Shown here in pieces: positions 1 to 6,098 of a DNA stretch of 9,979 bases. The notes under the pieces were generated by a model. It saw nothing but the letters and a program-made list of their open reading frames with translations. It had not been told where the DNA came from and searched no databases. Location of the stretch: the NCBI GenBank assembly GCA_003452695.1, contig DMNP01000167.1, positions 1 to 9,979 on the forward strand, in the 5' to 3' direction. Positions within the stretch are counted from its first letter, which is position 1. Every line of letters begins with the position of its first letter. Made by a program: the position numbers and the translations under genes. The DNA is from Eggerthellaceae bacterium (GTDB lineage Bacteria; Actinomycetota; Coriobacteriia; Coriobacteriales; Eggerthellaceae).

Positions 1-282
1 GCCGGTCTTCCCTGCCGTTACTGCGGGATAATACGTGCCCGTTACCGTATAGGCACGCGCATCGTACACGACCGACACCACACGGTCCTGTTCCAAGGCC
101 TGCAGGAACTCCGAAGTGAGCAGCGTGTCGGTTACCAGCGGCTTGTCCTGGTCGCCGGCCGACCGGGCCATCATGAACTGCTGGCCCACGACGAAGGCTA
201 TGACCAGGGCAACGATGATCCAAATGAATATGTTTTTGTTATCGGGGGTGTTTCCTCTGTATTGCGGGTTGTTCTGTGGCAT
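1..282 (-). CDS. ftsH: ATP-dependent zinc metalloprotease FtsH, N-terminal fragment (cut by window edge)
   Basis: This is the first 94 codons of a gene that runs off the left edge. FtsH is a membrane-anchored AAA+ protease that degrades misfolded membrane proteins and regulators. The visible part has a short polar N-terminus rich in Asn/Gln, then one hydrophobic transmembrane helix (about residues 17-34, containing WIIVALVIAFVVG), then the start of the small extracytoplasmic domain with the typical stretch around TSEFLQALEQDRVVSVVYD. The AAA and zinc-protease domains lie outside the window, so identification rests on this N-terminal architecture and on position 45 bases after hpt, a very common order. 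The ATG at 280-282 has an in-frame TAA six codons upstream and a GGAGAG ribosome site, so the start is firm. It is probably co-transcribed with hpt. Confidence 0.85.
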   Translation of the reverse strand, partial: MPQNNPQYRGNTPDNKNIFIWIIVALVIAFVVGQQFMMARSAGDQDKPLVTDTLLTSEFLQALEQDRVVSVVYDARAYTVTGTYYPAVTAGKTG

Positions 283-327
283 GCGCGTCGTCTCTCCGGC
301 TTATTTCTCTGGCTTCGTTTCTGATGT

Positions 328-879
328 CTATTCGTAAACTTCCGGCTTCAGGATGCCGATGTAGGGCAGGTTGCGATAGCGTTCGGCATAGTCCAGGCCA
401 TAGCCCACGATGAATTCGTCGGGGCATTCGAAGCCGACGTGTGCGCACTCGATGTCCACCTGGGCCTTCGTCCGCTTGCGCAGCAAGGTGATTATCTCGA
501 CGGATGCGGGCTCGTACTGCTTCAGGTATTCCAGCAAAAACTGCAGTGTAAGCCCCGAGTCCAAGATGTCCTCGACCACTACCACGTGCTTGCCGCGGAT
601 GTCGCTCGTCAGGCCCTTCACGACCTTCACGTTGCCCGAGCTCTTCGCGCCGCTGCCATACGACGACAGCGCCATATAGTCCATTTCCAGGGGAATTTCA
701 GTTGCGCGTGCCAAGTCGGCCATGAAGATGGCGGCCCCGCGCAGCACCGACAGCAACAGCACGCCTTCGCCCCGGTCGGCAACTTCGGAGTATTGGTCGG
801 TCAGCGCCGCGCCAATCTCGGCTACGCGCGCCTTTATCTCGGTATCGGCGTACAGTATTTCCTGAATGTCCTTATGCAT
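328..879 (-). CDS. hpt: hypoxanthine (guanine) phosphoribosyltransferase
   Basis: This cytosolic purine salvage enzyme converts hypoxanthine or guanine plus PRPP to IMP or GMP. Its 183 residues match the usual bacterial length. Visible motifs are the pyrophosphate loop LRG (46-48), the flexible catalytic loop SYGSG (73-77), the PRPP-binding signature VVVVEDILDSGLT (99-111) with the paired acidic residues, and the C-terminal base-binding segment around ECPDEFIVGYGLDYAERYRN (151-170). A moderate ribosome site, AGGAAGAAG, lies about 8-10 bases before the ATG. The gene is 45 bases upstream of ftsH on the same strand, so the two probably form an operon. The usual third member of this neighbourhood, tilS, is not adjacent; it lies near 6.1 kb on the other strand. 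Confidence 0.96.
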   Translation of the reverse strand: MHKDIQEILYADTEIKARVAEIGAALTDQYSEVADRGEGVLLLSVLRGAAIFMADLARATEIPLEMDYMALSSYGSGAKSSGNVKVVKGLTSDIRGKHVVVVEDILDSGLTLQFLLEYLKQYEPASVEIITLLRKRTKAQVDIECAHVGFECPDEFIVGYGLDYAERYRNLPYIGILKPEVYE

Positions 880-985
880 GATTCACGCTTCTTCCTGCGG
901 TTGATAATCAAAGGAGAAGTTTACCATTCGCAGCCAATTCGCACCTGACGATACGGCAACGCCTTATGAACAGCCACGAAGTTTA

Positions 986-1034
986 CACGCGCATGTAGAC
1001 GCGCATAGACGCCGCCGCACGCCCGTATTAGAAT
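986..1034 (+). promoter_or_regulatory. candidate promoter of the DUF2284 gene with a short tandem repeat
   Basis: A TAGAAT hexamer (1029-1034) is preceded at 17 bases by TAGACG (1006-1011, four of six matches to TTGACA). Just upstream and overlapping the -35 is an imperfect tandem repeat, ACGCGCATGTAGAC (987-1000) followed by ACGCGCATAGAC (999-1010), which could be a protein-binding site. This is pattern matching only. The 213-base gap between the divergent hpt and DUF2284 genes must hold promoters for both; no convincing hpt promoter was picked out. Confidence 0.33.
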
Positions 1035-1080
1035 CGGAAACGACGTTCGGGCCATCGTGCGCGTTGCAGCGCACCGACGC

Positions 1081-1087
1081 AAGGAGG
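1081..1087 (+). promoter_or_regulatory. strong ribosome binding site that fixes the DUF2284 start
   Basis: A perfect AAGGAGG sits 5 bases before the ATG at 1093. It rules out the in-frame GTG/ATG-type starts further upstream, such as 1057. Confidence 0.85.
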
Positions 1088-1092
1088 ATCCC

Positions 1093-1629
1093 ATGTTCGA
1101 CACCGCAAACCGAGCCCGGGAAATCGGCTTCGAGAGAAGCGCGGCCATCGGCATCGACGCCATAGCGCTCAGCGAAGAGCTTACCTCCGGCTGCAATCCG
1201 AAAGCCTGCCGCAAGTACGCGTCGTGCTGGACCTGCCCGCCGGGCGCCGGGTCCTACGAGGAACGCCGGGCGCACTTCGAGGGCAAGGATGCCGGCGTGC
1301 TCGTGCAGACCGTGCGCGACGACGTGGACATCTACGAGGATTGGGAGGCGCTCGAGGAAACCCGCACGCTTCATCACCAGCGCCTGGACCAGCTGGCAGC
1401 CGAGATGCGCAGCCAGTTCGCCGACGTGCTGGAATTCTCGACCGGGGGCTGCGACCTGTGCGCGCCCTGCTCGTATCCCGACGCTCCCTGCCTGAAACCC
1501 GATGAGCAGCGACTCTCGCTTTCCGCGCATGGCGTGGCCGTCGGCGAAACCTGCAAGCGCGCCGGCCTGGACTATGGCTTCGAGAACGGCAGGCTGCGCT
1601 ACGTGGGCATGATCATCTACCGCAAGTAG
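1093..1629 (+). CDS. DUF2284 family cysteine-rich putative metal-binding protein
   Basis: This 178-residue soluble protein has no signal peptide and contains nine cysteines. They fall in two clusters: C34, C39, C45 and C48 within GCNPKACRKYASCWTCPPG, and C120, C123, C126 and C133 within GGCDLCAPCSYPDAPC, with a further C154. The layout, including the CPPG after the first cluster and the late conserved segment around RLSLSAHGVAV, fits DUF2284 (PF10050), annotated as predicted metal-binding proteins and frequent in anaerobes. Two four-cysteine sets could hold iron-sulfur clusters or zinc; that is inference. The start is set by the AAGGAGG at 1081. The gene stands alone, divergent from hpt and convergent with the hydrolase, so context does not reveal a substrate or partner. 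No biochemical function is established that I can name. Confidence 0.83.
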   Translation: MFDTANRAREIGFERSAAIGIDAIALSEELTSGCNPKACRKYASCWTCPPGAGSYEERRAHFEGKDAGVLVQTVRDDVDIYEDWEALEETRTLHHQRLDQLAAEMRSQFADVLEFSTGGCDLCAPCSYPDAPCLKPDEQRLSLSAHGVAVGETCKRAGLDYGFENGRLRYVGMIIYRK

Positions 1630-1658
1630 CTGCACCCGCTTCGGGCGCCGACGCAACC

Positions 1659-1759
1659 GGAAGACAACGGGGACGGAGGATGTTGTCTTCTCGGCCAAGC
1701 GCCATCGCAGTTCTGCTCGCAGCGCGAGAAGACAACATCCTCCGCCCCCGTTGTCTTCC
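1659..1759. repeat. large nested inverted repeat (BIME-like) between convergent genes
   Basis: Two 35-base arms (1659-1693 and 1725-1759) are reverse complements at 34 of 35 positions and are separated by 31 bases. Each arm is itself a dyad: GAAGACAAC (1660-1668) pairs with GTTGTCTTC (1682-1690), and the same pair recurs at 1729-1737 and 1750-1758. The DNA could therefore fold as one long hairpin or two smaller ones. The right arm ends directly against the hydrolase stop codon (1760-1762). It lies 30 bases after the DUF2284 stop. It resembles paired REP units; it may act as a bidirectional 3'-end or termination element, although no T-tract follows. Confidence 0.9.
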
Positions 1760-2578
1760 CTAGGACCGCAGGAAATCGATGATGCGCGCAATTGCGGCAT
1801 CCATCTTCTTGGGGTCGCGGAAGCGATGGTCGGCGCCTTCGACGGGCACGAACTCGATGACGTTGTCGTCGGCGAACGCACGGGATTCCTGGAACGACAC
1901 CACCTCGTCGTCGGTGCCGTGCAGCACGAGAATGTCTTCGGCATAGTCGAAATACTCGCATGCGCGAATGTCCGCCTCCCGAAGATCGTCGATGAATCGC
2001 TTGCCCACCTTCACCTTGCGATCGAAGCCAACAAGCACGACCTTTCCGCCCTGCAGCTTGCGCAAATCGTCTTCCGAAGCAATGGCGGACAGGAAGGTGT
2101 GGTACATGTCGATAACCGGACAACGCAGCGCTATCTTGCGAAACGGGTTGCCATGCAGGGCAAGGTAGCGCAAGATCAGGTATCCACCGAAGCTCGTGCC
2201 GTATGCGTACAGCTCGTCAGTCGCATAGGCTTCCGACACATGCGCCGCGACTATTCCCAGGTATGCATCGCATTCGTCGAGGACGAGGTTCTTGCGCGCA
2301 TCGTCGCCATGGCACGGCCAGTCGAACACGACGACGCCCGTCCCCTTCCATTTGGCGATTATGCGCTGGGCAAACGTGGCGGCCGCGCGGTTGTCCTTGT
2401 GCCCGCCGAATCCATGGCAGCACACGACCACACGCGCAATCTCGCGCGGATCCTCGCAATACAGCTTGCAGCGGATGCTGTAGCCCTGCTCGTTTATGTC
2501 GAAGTACTTCTCCATAGCACTGTAGTCCTCGAACGTCTCCTTGAAAGCCCTAAACGAATTCATTGCTTGCGCGAACAT
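1760..2578 (-). CDS. alpha/beta hydrolase (serine hydrolase, substrate unknown)
   Basis: This 272-residue cytosolic protein has the alpha/beta hydrolase layout. The oxyanion-hole region is CCHGFGGHKDN (53-63), the nucleophile elbow is GTSFGG with Ser129, the acid is Asp224 in HGTDDEVV, and the histidine is His251 in GADHRF, giving a complete triad. The FDWPCHGDD segment (85-93) matches the loop found in Xaa-Pro-peptidase-like and acylglycerol-lipase-like members, but the sequence does not decide the substrate (ester, peptide or thioester). The ATG at 2578 is the longest choice, and its GGACGG sits only 2 bases away. Met6 (2563) and Met22 (2515) are plausible alternatives, and the fold probably begins near residue 22. 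It follows the truncated ATPase by 42 bases on the same strand and converges with the DUF2284 gene. Confidence 0.85.
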   Translation of the reverse strand: MFAQAMNSFRAFKETFEDYSAMEKYFDINEQGYSIRCKLYCEDPREIARVVVCCHGFGGHKDNRAAATFAQRIIAKWKGTGVVVFDWPCHGDDARKNLVLDECDAYLGIVAAHVSEAYATDELYAYGTSFGGYLILRYLALHGNPFRKIALRCPVIDMYHTFLSAIASEDDLRKLQGGKVVLVGFDRKVKVGKRFIDDLREADIRACEYFDYAEDILVLHGTDDEVVSFQESRAFADDNVIEFVPVEGADHRFRDPKKMDAAIARIIDFLRS

Positions 2579-2620
2579 ATCCGTCCTATGACTTGCTCCC
2601 TACGACACTGCAGCGCAACT

Positions 2621-3256
2621 CTAAACGTATTCGATTGGCAAGGCAAGCAAGTTCTCGCGGAGGTAAGTCTTCTTATCGATCATGCAAAGAACAACTCCCA
2701 TCCCCCGCTTCTTATTCGGTATATTGTCGAGCACTTGGTTGGTGCTCCCCATGCCTGCCTTCGGATTGCCCGTCATCTTTATCTCGATAGGATACAGCAC
2801 GCCATCCTCTTCGATAATCAGGTCAATTTCGTTTTCTGTCGTCGCTTTTCTATCTTTGCCCCGGTAGTAATAGATGCTGGACGTGTAATCCATTCCTTCG
2901 TTGCTGTACGACTTCAACATCTCGGACACCACGAAGGTCTCGAACATGCTGCCTGCTACTGCGGAGTTTTTCAGGGCATCGGCAGATGTCCAGCGCGTAA
3001 GGTAGCACGCAAGCCCCGTGTCTCTGAAGTATATTTTGGGAGTTTTAATTGCCCGCTTGAGCGCACTGGAGCTGTACGGTTGAAGGATATAGACGATTCC
3101 CGTGCGCTCGAGGATGGATACCCAGTTTTTTATCGTGGGCTCGCTCACGCCGACTTCGCTGGCGATATTTGCATAGTTAAAGTCTACATTCCTTCGAATG
3201 GCAATGATCATGGCAAATCTAAAGTTGGATGTTTGAATTGAAGTTTTATGCGCAGA
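2621..3256 (-). pseudogene. 5'-truncated AAA_14/DUF4143 ATPase remnant (C-terminal part)
   Basis: The open stretch (ATG at 3211, 196 codons) matches the C-terminal half of AAA_14 plus DUF4143 proteins, which are normally about 400 residues or more. Counting from that ATG, it has a winged-helix-like segment, NYANIASEVGVSEPTIKNW (12-30), then TPKIYFRDTGLACYLTRW (57-74), then a nuclease-like core: Asp130 in NEID followed by PIEIK with Glu143 and Lys145. The Walker A and B ATPase domain is absent. Reading upstream in frame gives family-like residues (about TSNFRFA) and then a TGA at 3257-3259, and no ATPase coding appears beyond it. Hand-counted GC in two 60-base rows (2821 and 3001) is 45-47 percent, well below the neighbours, which suggests acquired DNA that has decayed. 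A short protein could still be made, but no good ribosome site was seen. Confidence 0.8.
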
Positions 3257-3276
3257 TCACACCTTTCAGCATACAG

Positions 3277-3307
3277 AAAAAATGACTGCCGCGGCCCGTC
3301 CAGCGGC
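3277..3307 (-). terminator. weak candidate terminator of the rlmD-like gene
   Basis: On the minus strand, a short GC stem (GCCGC/GCGGC, plus-strand positions 3288-3292 and 3303-3307) with a 10-base loop is followed after about five bases by a run of six T (3277-3282). The stem is short and the T run is not immediate, so this is tentative. It lies about 150 bases past the gene's stop codon and just upstream of the ATPase remnant. Nothing else was recognised in 3308-3454. Confidence 0.3.
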
Positions 3308-3454
3308 GGGAACGGGGAGTGGGGGTTCGGGCTTGGCTTCGGCAAGTTCCTCGTCTTGTGGGCATGCGTGCTAGTTGCATCCGGCGCGCTGCCGCTGTCC
3401 TTGCGATAGGCGTCTCGCAGTCTAGGGCAATACGGGGCTTGGGCAACACGAGGC

Positions 3455-4744
3455 TTATTGCCGCATGGAACGGTTCCCTGCGTTTTCCATCAGGGCTATG
3501 CACTCCACGTGGTCGGTATGCGGAAACATATCGACCGGGACAACGATGCGCAGCTTGTAGCCCTTCTGCGCCAGATACGACACGTCGCGCACTTGCGTTT
3601 CAGGATTGCAGCTGATGTAGACCACGCGCGCGGGCGCCAGGATTGCCAACGCGTCCAGAAATTGTTCGGTCGACCCCGCGCGCGGCGGGTCCATGAAGAC
3701 CACGTCGGCACCCTGCCCTTCCGCAGCCTGGGCGCGCATGAAATCGGCCGCATCGGCCACGACGAAGCGCGCGTTTGCAATGCCGTTGTGCCGGGCGTTC
3801 TCGCGCGCGTCGTGGATGGCCGACTCCACCGAATCCACGCCGATTACCTGCGCAGCCCCCCGCTTGGCCGCCACCAGCCCAATCGTGCCCGTGCCGCAAT
3901 AGGCGTCGATGGCCCGCTCGGTGCCACCCAGGCCAGCCAGGGCTATGGCCCGTTCATACAGCACGGTCGTCTGAACGGCGTTCACCTGATAGAACGATTG
4001 CGACGAAATGCGGAAGCTCAGGCCGCAGAGCGTGTCGAGGATGAAGCCCGGGCCGTACAGGCGCTGCTCGCGTTCGCCCAGGATGACGTTCGTGCGGCGC
4101 GTGTTCACGTTCTGCACGATGGTCGTCACGAACGGGCAACGGCGCACGAGCTCGCGGCAGAAGCCCTTCGAATTGGGGAACTGATCGCCGTTGGTAACGA
4201 CCGTGACCAGCACCTCGCCGCTCTCGTGGCCAACGCGCACCACCACATGGCGCACGAAGCCGGTGCCGCGGTCCTCGTCGTAGGGGGCTATGCCGTGTTT
4301 CAGCATGATGGAGCGCACGGCGCGCACGACCTGTTGGCCGCGTTCGTTTTCCACGAGACAACCTTGCGTGTCCACGATGCGATGGGTGCCTGCAGCGTAC
4401 ATGCCGACCAGTATGTCGCGCCCGCCGTTCGGGCCGCGTTTGCCCGGCGCGAACGGCGAGGTTACCTTATTGCGGTAGCGGTACGGCTCGTCCATGGCCG
4501 CACACGGGCGCAGCTCGGCGCTGGGGAACTGCGCGAACAGGGCGCGTATGCAATCGTCCTTCGCGGCAATCTGCTGGTCGTAGGGCACGTTCACCTGCGA
4601 GCAAGCGCCGCATGCGCGCGCCGCTGGGCACGCTTGCACACGTGCAGAGCCCCGTCCGCCCTGCTGCGCCGCTCCCGCCGCCCGAACGTGCTGGCGCCGC
4701 TTGGCGGAAGGTCCGCCCTTTCCACTTTTAAACGTCTGCTTCAC
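3455..4744 (-). CDS. rlmD: 23S rRNA (uracil-C5) methyltransferase, RlmD/RumA type
   Basis: This SAM-dependent enzyme places a methyl on C5 of a uracil in 23S rRNA (TrmA/RlmC/RlmD superfamily). Using the GTG at 4744 it has 429 residues. The [4Fe-4S] ligands are C39, C45 and C48 (C-x5-C-x2-C) with C129. The SAM site is AIDAYCGTGTIG (278-289), followed by MDPPRAG (351-357), the nucleophile Cys379 in YISCNPET, and the base Glu414 in HTDHVECIALM. The first 38 residues are basic and Gly/Ala/Arg-rich, and no TRAM domain is visible, so RNA binding may rely on this tail. The GTG start has AAGGA at 7 bases; an in-frame TTG at 4765 would overlap that ribosome site. The target uridine (1939 or 747) cannot be told from sequence alone. 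It diverges from the PF04020 gene with 62 bases between. Confidence 0.93.
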   Translation of the reverse strand: MKQTFKSGKGGPSAKRRQHVRAAGAAQQGGRGSARVQACPAARACGACSQVNVPYDQQIAAKDDCIRALFAQFPSAELRPCAAMDEPYRYRNKVTSPFAPGKRGPNGGRDILVGMYAAGTHRIVDTQGCLVENERGQQVVRAVRSIMLKHGIAPYDEDRGTGFVRHVVVRVGHESGEVLVTVVTNGDQFPNSKGFCRELVRRCPFVTTIVQNVNTRRTNVILGEREQRLYGPGFILDTLCGLSFRISSQSFYQVNAVQTTVLYERAIALAGLGGTERAIDAYCGTGTIGLVAAKRGAAQVIGVDSVESAIHDARENARHNGIANARFVVADAADFMRAQAAEGQGADVVFMDPPRAGSTEQFLDALAILAPARVVYISCNPETQVRDVSYLAQKGYKLRIVVPVDMFPHTDHVECIALMENAGNRSMRQ

Positions 4745-4751
4745 CGTTTCT

Positions 4752-4756
4752 TCCTT
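4752..4756 (-). promoter_or_regulatory. ribosome binding site that selects the GTG start of rlmD
   Basis: Read on the minus strand, AAGGA lies 7 bases before the GTG at 4742-4744. The longer open frame from TTG at 4765 would put this site inside the coding region, so the GTG start is preferred. Confidence 0.7.
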
Positions 4757-4806
4757 TCGCTGCAAACCATGATACCGTGGCAGAAAACACGAGGCAGGGA
4801 GGCGCT

Positions 4807-5178
4807 ATGAATTTCATCATCCGCTGGATTGTAAGCGCGGTGGCGGTGGGGGCCGCCGTTTGGATCGTTCCCGGGATAACGCCGGTCGGGGCCAACTCCA
4901 CCTTGGCCATCGCGGCAATGGCGCTGGTGCTTTCGCTGATAAACGTGGGGCTGAAGCCCATCATGCAAGTGCTCAGCCTGCCTATAACGGTACTTACGCT
5001 CGGCATCTTCTATCTGGTGGTGAACGCGCTTCTGCTGGAGCTGGCCGCCTGGGCCGCCACCGGCATCTTCAGCAGCGGCATTGCCATCGACGGCTTCGGC
5101 AGCGCCTTTTTCGGCAGCATCGTCATCAGCATCGTCAGCGCCATCGTGAACAGCATAATCGGCACCAACGAGCAGTAG
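4807..5178 (+). CDS. small integral membrane protein, PF04020 (YvlD / phage-holin-4 family)
   Basis: This very hydrophobic 123-residue protein has about four transmembrane helices (roughly residues 4-21, 33-49, 58-80 and 100-118). The family hallmark is the block NVGLKPIMQVLSLPITVLTL (46-65), followed by GIFYLVVNALLLELA, and a Gly/Ser/Phe-rich last helix. Despite the 'holin' name these proteins are widespread chromosomal genes in Gram-positive bacteria with no established lytic role; some relatives (YvlD in Bacillus) are linked to envelope stress. No phage genes are nearby, so this is not evidence of a prophage. The ATG at 4807 has GGGAGG 4 bases upstream and is preferred to the GTG at 4777. 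It diverges from rlmD and converges on the HAD gene across a short palindrome. Confidence 0.88.
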   Translation: MNFIIRWIVSAVAVGAAVWIVPGITPVGANSTLAIAAMALVLSLINVGLKPIMQVLSLPITVLTLGIFYLVVNALLLELAAWAATGIFSSGIAIDGFGSAFFGSIVISIVSAIVNSIIGTNEQ

Positions 5179-5229
5179 CGACACGCGAACAACCCGCCTC
5201 GCAAGCCAATTGCCGAACGCGCCTCGGAC

Positions 5230-5252
5230 GAACGGGGGACAGACCCCCGTTC
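5230..5252. repeat. short perfect GC hairpin between convergent genes
   Basis: GAACGGGGG (5230-5238) and CCCCCGTTC (5244-5252) form a perfect 9-bp stem around a 5-base loop, ACAGA. It lies between the stop of the PF04020 gene (5178) and the stop of the HAD gene (5256-5258), only 3 bases from the latter. There is no T-tract. The G-run, ACxxA, C-run core resembles half of the palindromes at 5924 and 7913. Probable REP-like or 3'-end element. Confidence 0.8.
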
Positions 5253-5255
5253 ATG

Positions 5256-5912
5256 CTATGCGATGAAATCGGTGGGGTCCAGCTCGGCGAAGGAGTCGAC
5301 GACGTAATCGCCGTAGCGCGCCAGTTCGTCGTGGGTGCCGCAACCGTCACTGCTGAACACCCCCACCGTGCGCAGGCCGGCTTCGCGGGCGCTTGCCAAC
5401 GCGTACCAGCTGTCGTCGAACAGCCAGGTTTCGGCGGGATCGGTGCCGAGCAGTGCGCATACGTGGGAAAACGTTTTCGGATCGCGCTTGGTCCAGCCGC
5501 GGTCTTCGGCGGATATGACCAGATGGTCGGGGAAATATTCCTTCAATCCCGTGCGCGCTAGCCCCGTGCGCAAGAACAGCTGGGGGCTCGACGACAGCAC
5601 GCACACGGGCGCACCGGCACCGTGCACGGCGCTTACGAAATCGGCAACTCCCGGATTGGCTTCGGAATCGTTGCGATAGAAGTCCAGCAGGTTTTCCAGG
5701 ATAAGGCCGACCACCTCGTCGGCATCGTCCATGATGCCGTAGCGCTCGTGGAACCACGCCCCGGCCTCTTGCAGCGTAAGCGCGTTCAACTCGTCGCGCT
5801 CGGCTTTCGTAATGGTAACGCCGGCATACCGAAGCACCCGCTGCTCGGCCGCGTGCCATGCCCCGATGGTGTTCATCAGGGTCCCGTCCATGTCGAATGC
5901 AAATCCCGCCAC
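5256..5912 (-). CDS. HAD-superfamily phosphatase (subfamily IA, beta-phosphoglucomutase/phosphatase-like)
   Basis: This is a cytosolic Mg-dependent phosphohydrolase of unknown substrate, with 218 residues from the GTG at 5912. Motif I is FDMDGT (Asp7 nucleophile, Asp9 acid/base), the helical cap occupies about residues 15-85, motif II is the Ser run in VLSSS (105-109), motif III is Lys142 in TKRDPKTF, and motif IV is FDDS (165-168). All catalytic residues are present. The frame also opens at an ATG at 5928-5930, adding six residues, but that codon lies inside a palindrome and lacks a ribosome site, while the GTG has AGGAG 6 bases upstream; the GTG is preferred. The gene is divergent from tilS and convergent with the PF04020 gene. 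Phosphatase or phosphomutase cannot be distinguished from sequence. Confidence 0.9.
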   Translation of the reverse strand: MAGFAFDMDGTLMNTIGAWHAAEQRVLRYAGVTITKAERDELNALTLQEAGAWFHERYGIMDDADEVVGLILENLLDFYRNDSEANPGVADFVSAVHGAGAPVCVLSSSPQLFLRTGLARTGLKEYFPDHLVISAEDRGWTKRDPKTFSHVCALLGTDPAETWLFDDSWYALASAREAGLRTVGVFSSDGCGTHDELARYGDYVVDSFAELDPTDFIA

Positions 5913-5918
5913 AAGACT

Positions 5919-5923
5919 CTCCT
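5919..5923 (-). promoter_or_regulatory. ribosome binding site selecting the GTG start of the HAD gene
   Basis: On the minus strand, AGAGGAG ends 6 bases before the GTG at 5910-5912. Choosing the upstream ATG (5928-5930) would leave this site inside the coding sequence. Confidence 0.65.
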
Positions 5924-5979
5924 CTAGCATCGTTGGGGACGTACCCCGAATATGCGGGGTACGTCCCCAACGATGCTAG
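5924..5979. repeat. perfect 25-bp palindromic repeat, copy 1
   Basis: The two 25-base arms (5924-5948 and 5955-5979) are perfect reverse complements around six bases. Each half carries a GTTGGGGACGTACCCC-type core, so it could also fold as two mini-hairpins. The left arm is identical, base for base, to 7913-7937. It lies in the divergent HAD/tilS interval, directly upstream of the HAD ribosome site and covering the alternative ATG. Folding of the HAD leader could affect its expression; that is inference. Confidence 0.92.
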
Positions 5980-6026
5980 CATATCTGGAAGCATGGCCGC
6001 GAAATTGGCCGCATCTCTGTTTGAAA

Positions 6027-6055
6027 TGATACATTACCTCTGAGGTAATGTATCA
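6027..6055. promoter_or_regulatory. perfect 29-bp dyad, candidate operator upstream of tilS
   Basis: TGATACATTACCTC (6027-6040) and GAGGTAATGTATCA (6042-6055) are exact reverse complements around a single T. The one-base centre, AT-rich outer half and absence of a T-tract argue for a dimeric regulator site rather than a terminator. It ends 7 bases before a TATAAT (6063-6068). A TTGAAA (6021-6026) sits directly upstream, so a second promoter with its -10 inside the dyad (GGTAAT, 6044-6049, 17-base spacer) is also possible. The binding protein is unknown and no regulator gene lies in the window. Confidence 0.75.
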
Positions 6056-6062
6056 GCTATTG

Positions 6063-6068
6063 TATAAT
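6063..6068 (+). promoter_or_regulatory. candidate -10 box of the tilS promoter
   Basis: A consensus TATAAT, preceded directly by TG, lies 30 bases before the tilS ATG. No good -35 is found at 16-18 bases; that region is the right half of the dyad, so a regulator may contact or block polymerase there. Confidence 0.45.
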
Positions 6069-6080
6069 CGTCGCGTGTAC

Positions 6081-6090
6081 GAGGGAGGGA
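6081..6090 (+). promoter_or_regulatory. ribosome binding site that sets the tilS start
   Basis: The purine run GAGGGAGGGA ends 8 bases before the ATG at 6099. The longer frame from 6048 begins inside the dyad and is not supported. Confidence 0.7.
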
Positions 6091-6098
6091 TTGGCAAG

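Noticed and set aside
1659..1759. The nested repeat as a CRISPR fragment
   Set aside because: The units are inverted rather than direct, there are only two, and no cas gene or regular spacing is present.
2621..3211. The DUF4143 fragment as a stand-alone winged-helix regulator or toxin-antitoxin component
   Set aside because: The helix-turn-helix-like segment is the normal internal part of full-length AAA_14/DUF4143 ATPases, and no partner gene is adjacent.
1751..3241. A 496-codon plus-strand open frame across the hydrolase and the ATPase remnant
   Set aside because: It is antisense to two regions with clear family motifs, shows no recognisable domain and starts inside the nested palindrome. 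It is a by-product of high-GC codon use.
3458..4810. A 450-codon plus-strand open frame opposite rlmD
   Set aside because: His/Ala/Arg-rich composition typical of an antisense shadow; rlmD on the other strand has complete catalytic motifs.
4807..5178. The 'phage holin' family label as a sign of a prophage
   Set aside because: PF04020 proteins are common chromosomal membrane proteins, and no endolysin, integrase, structural phage gene or attachment site is nearby.
6027..6055. The tilS-upstream dyad as an intrinsic terminator
   Set aside because: It has a one-base centre and an AT-rich outer stem with no T-tract on either strand, and there is no upstream plus-strand gene needing termination.
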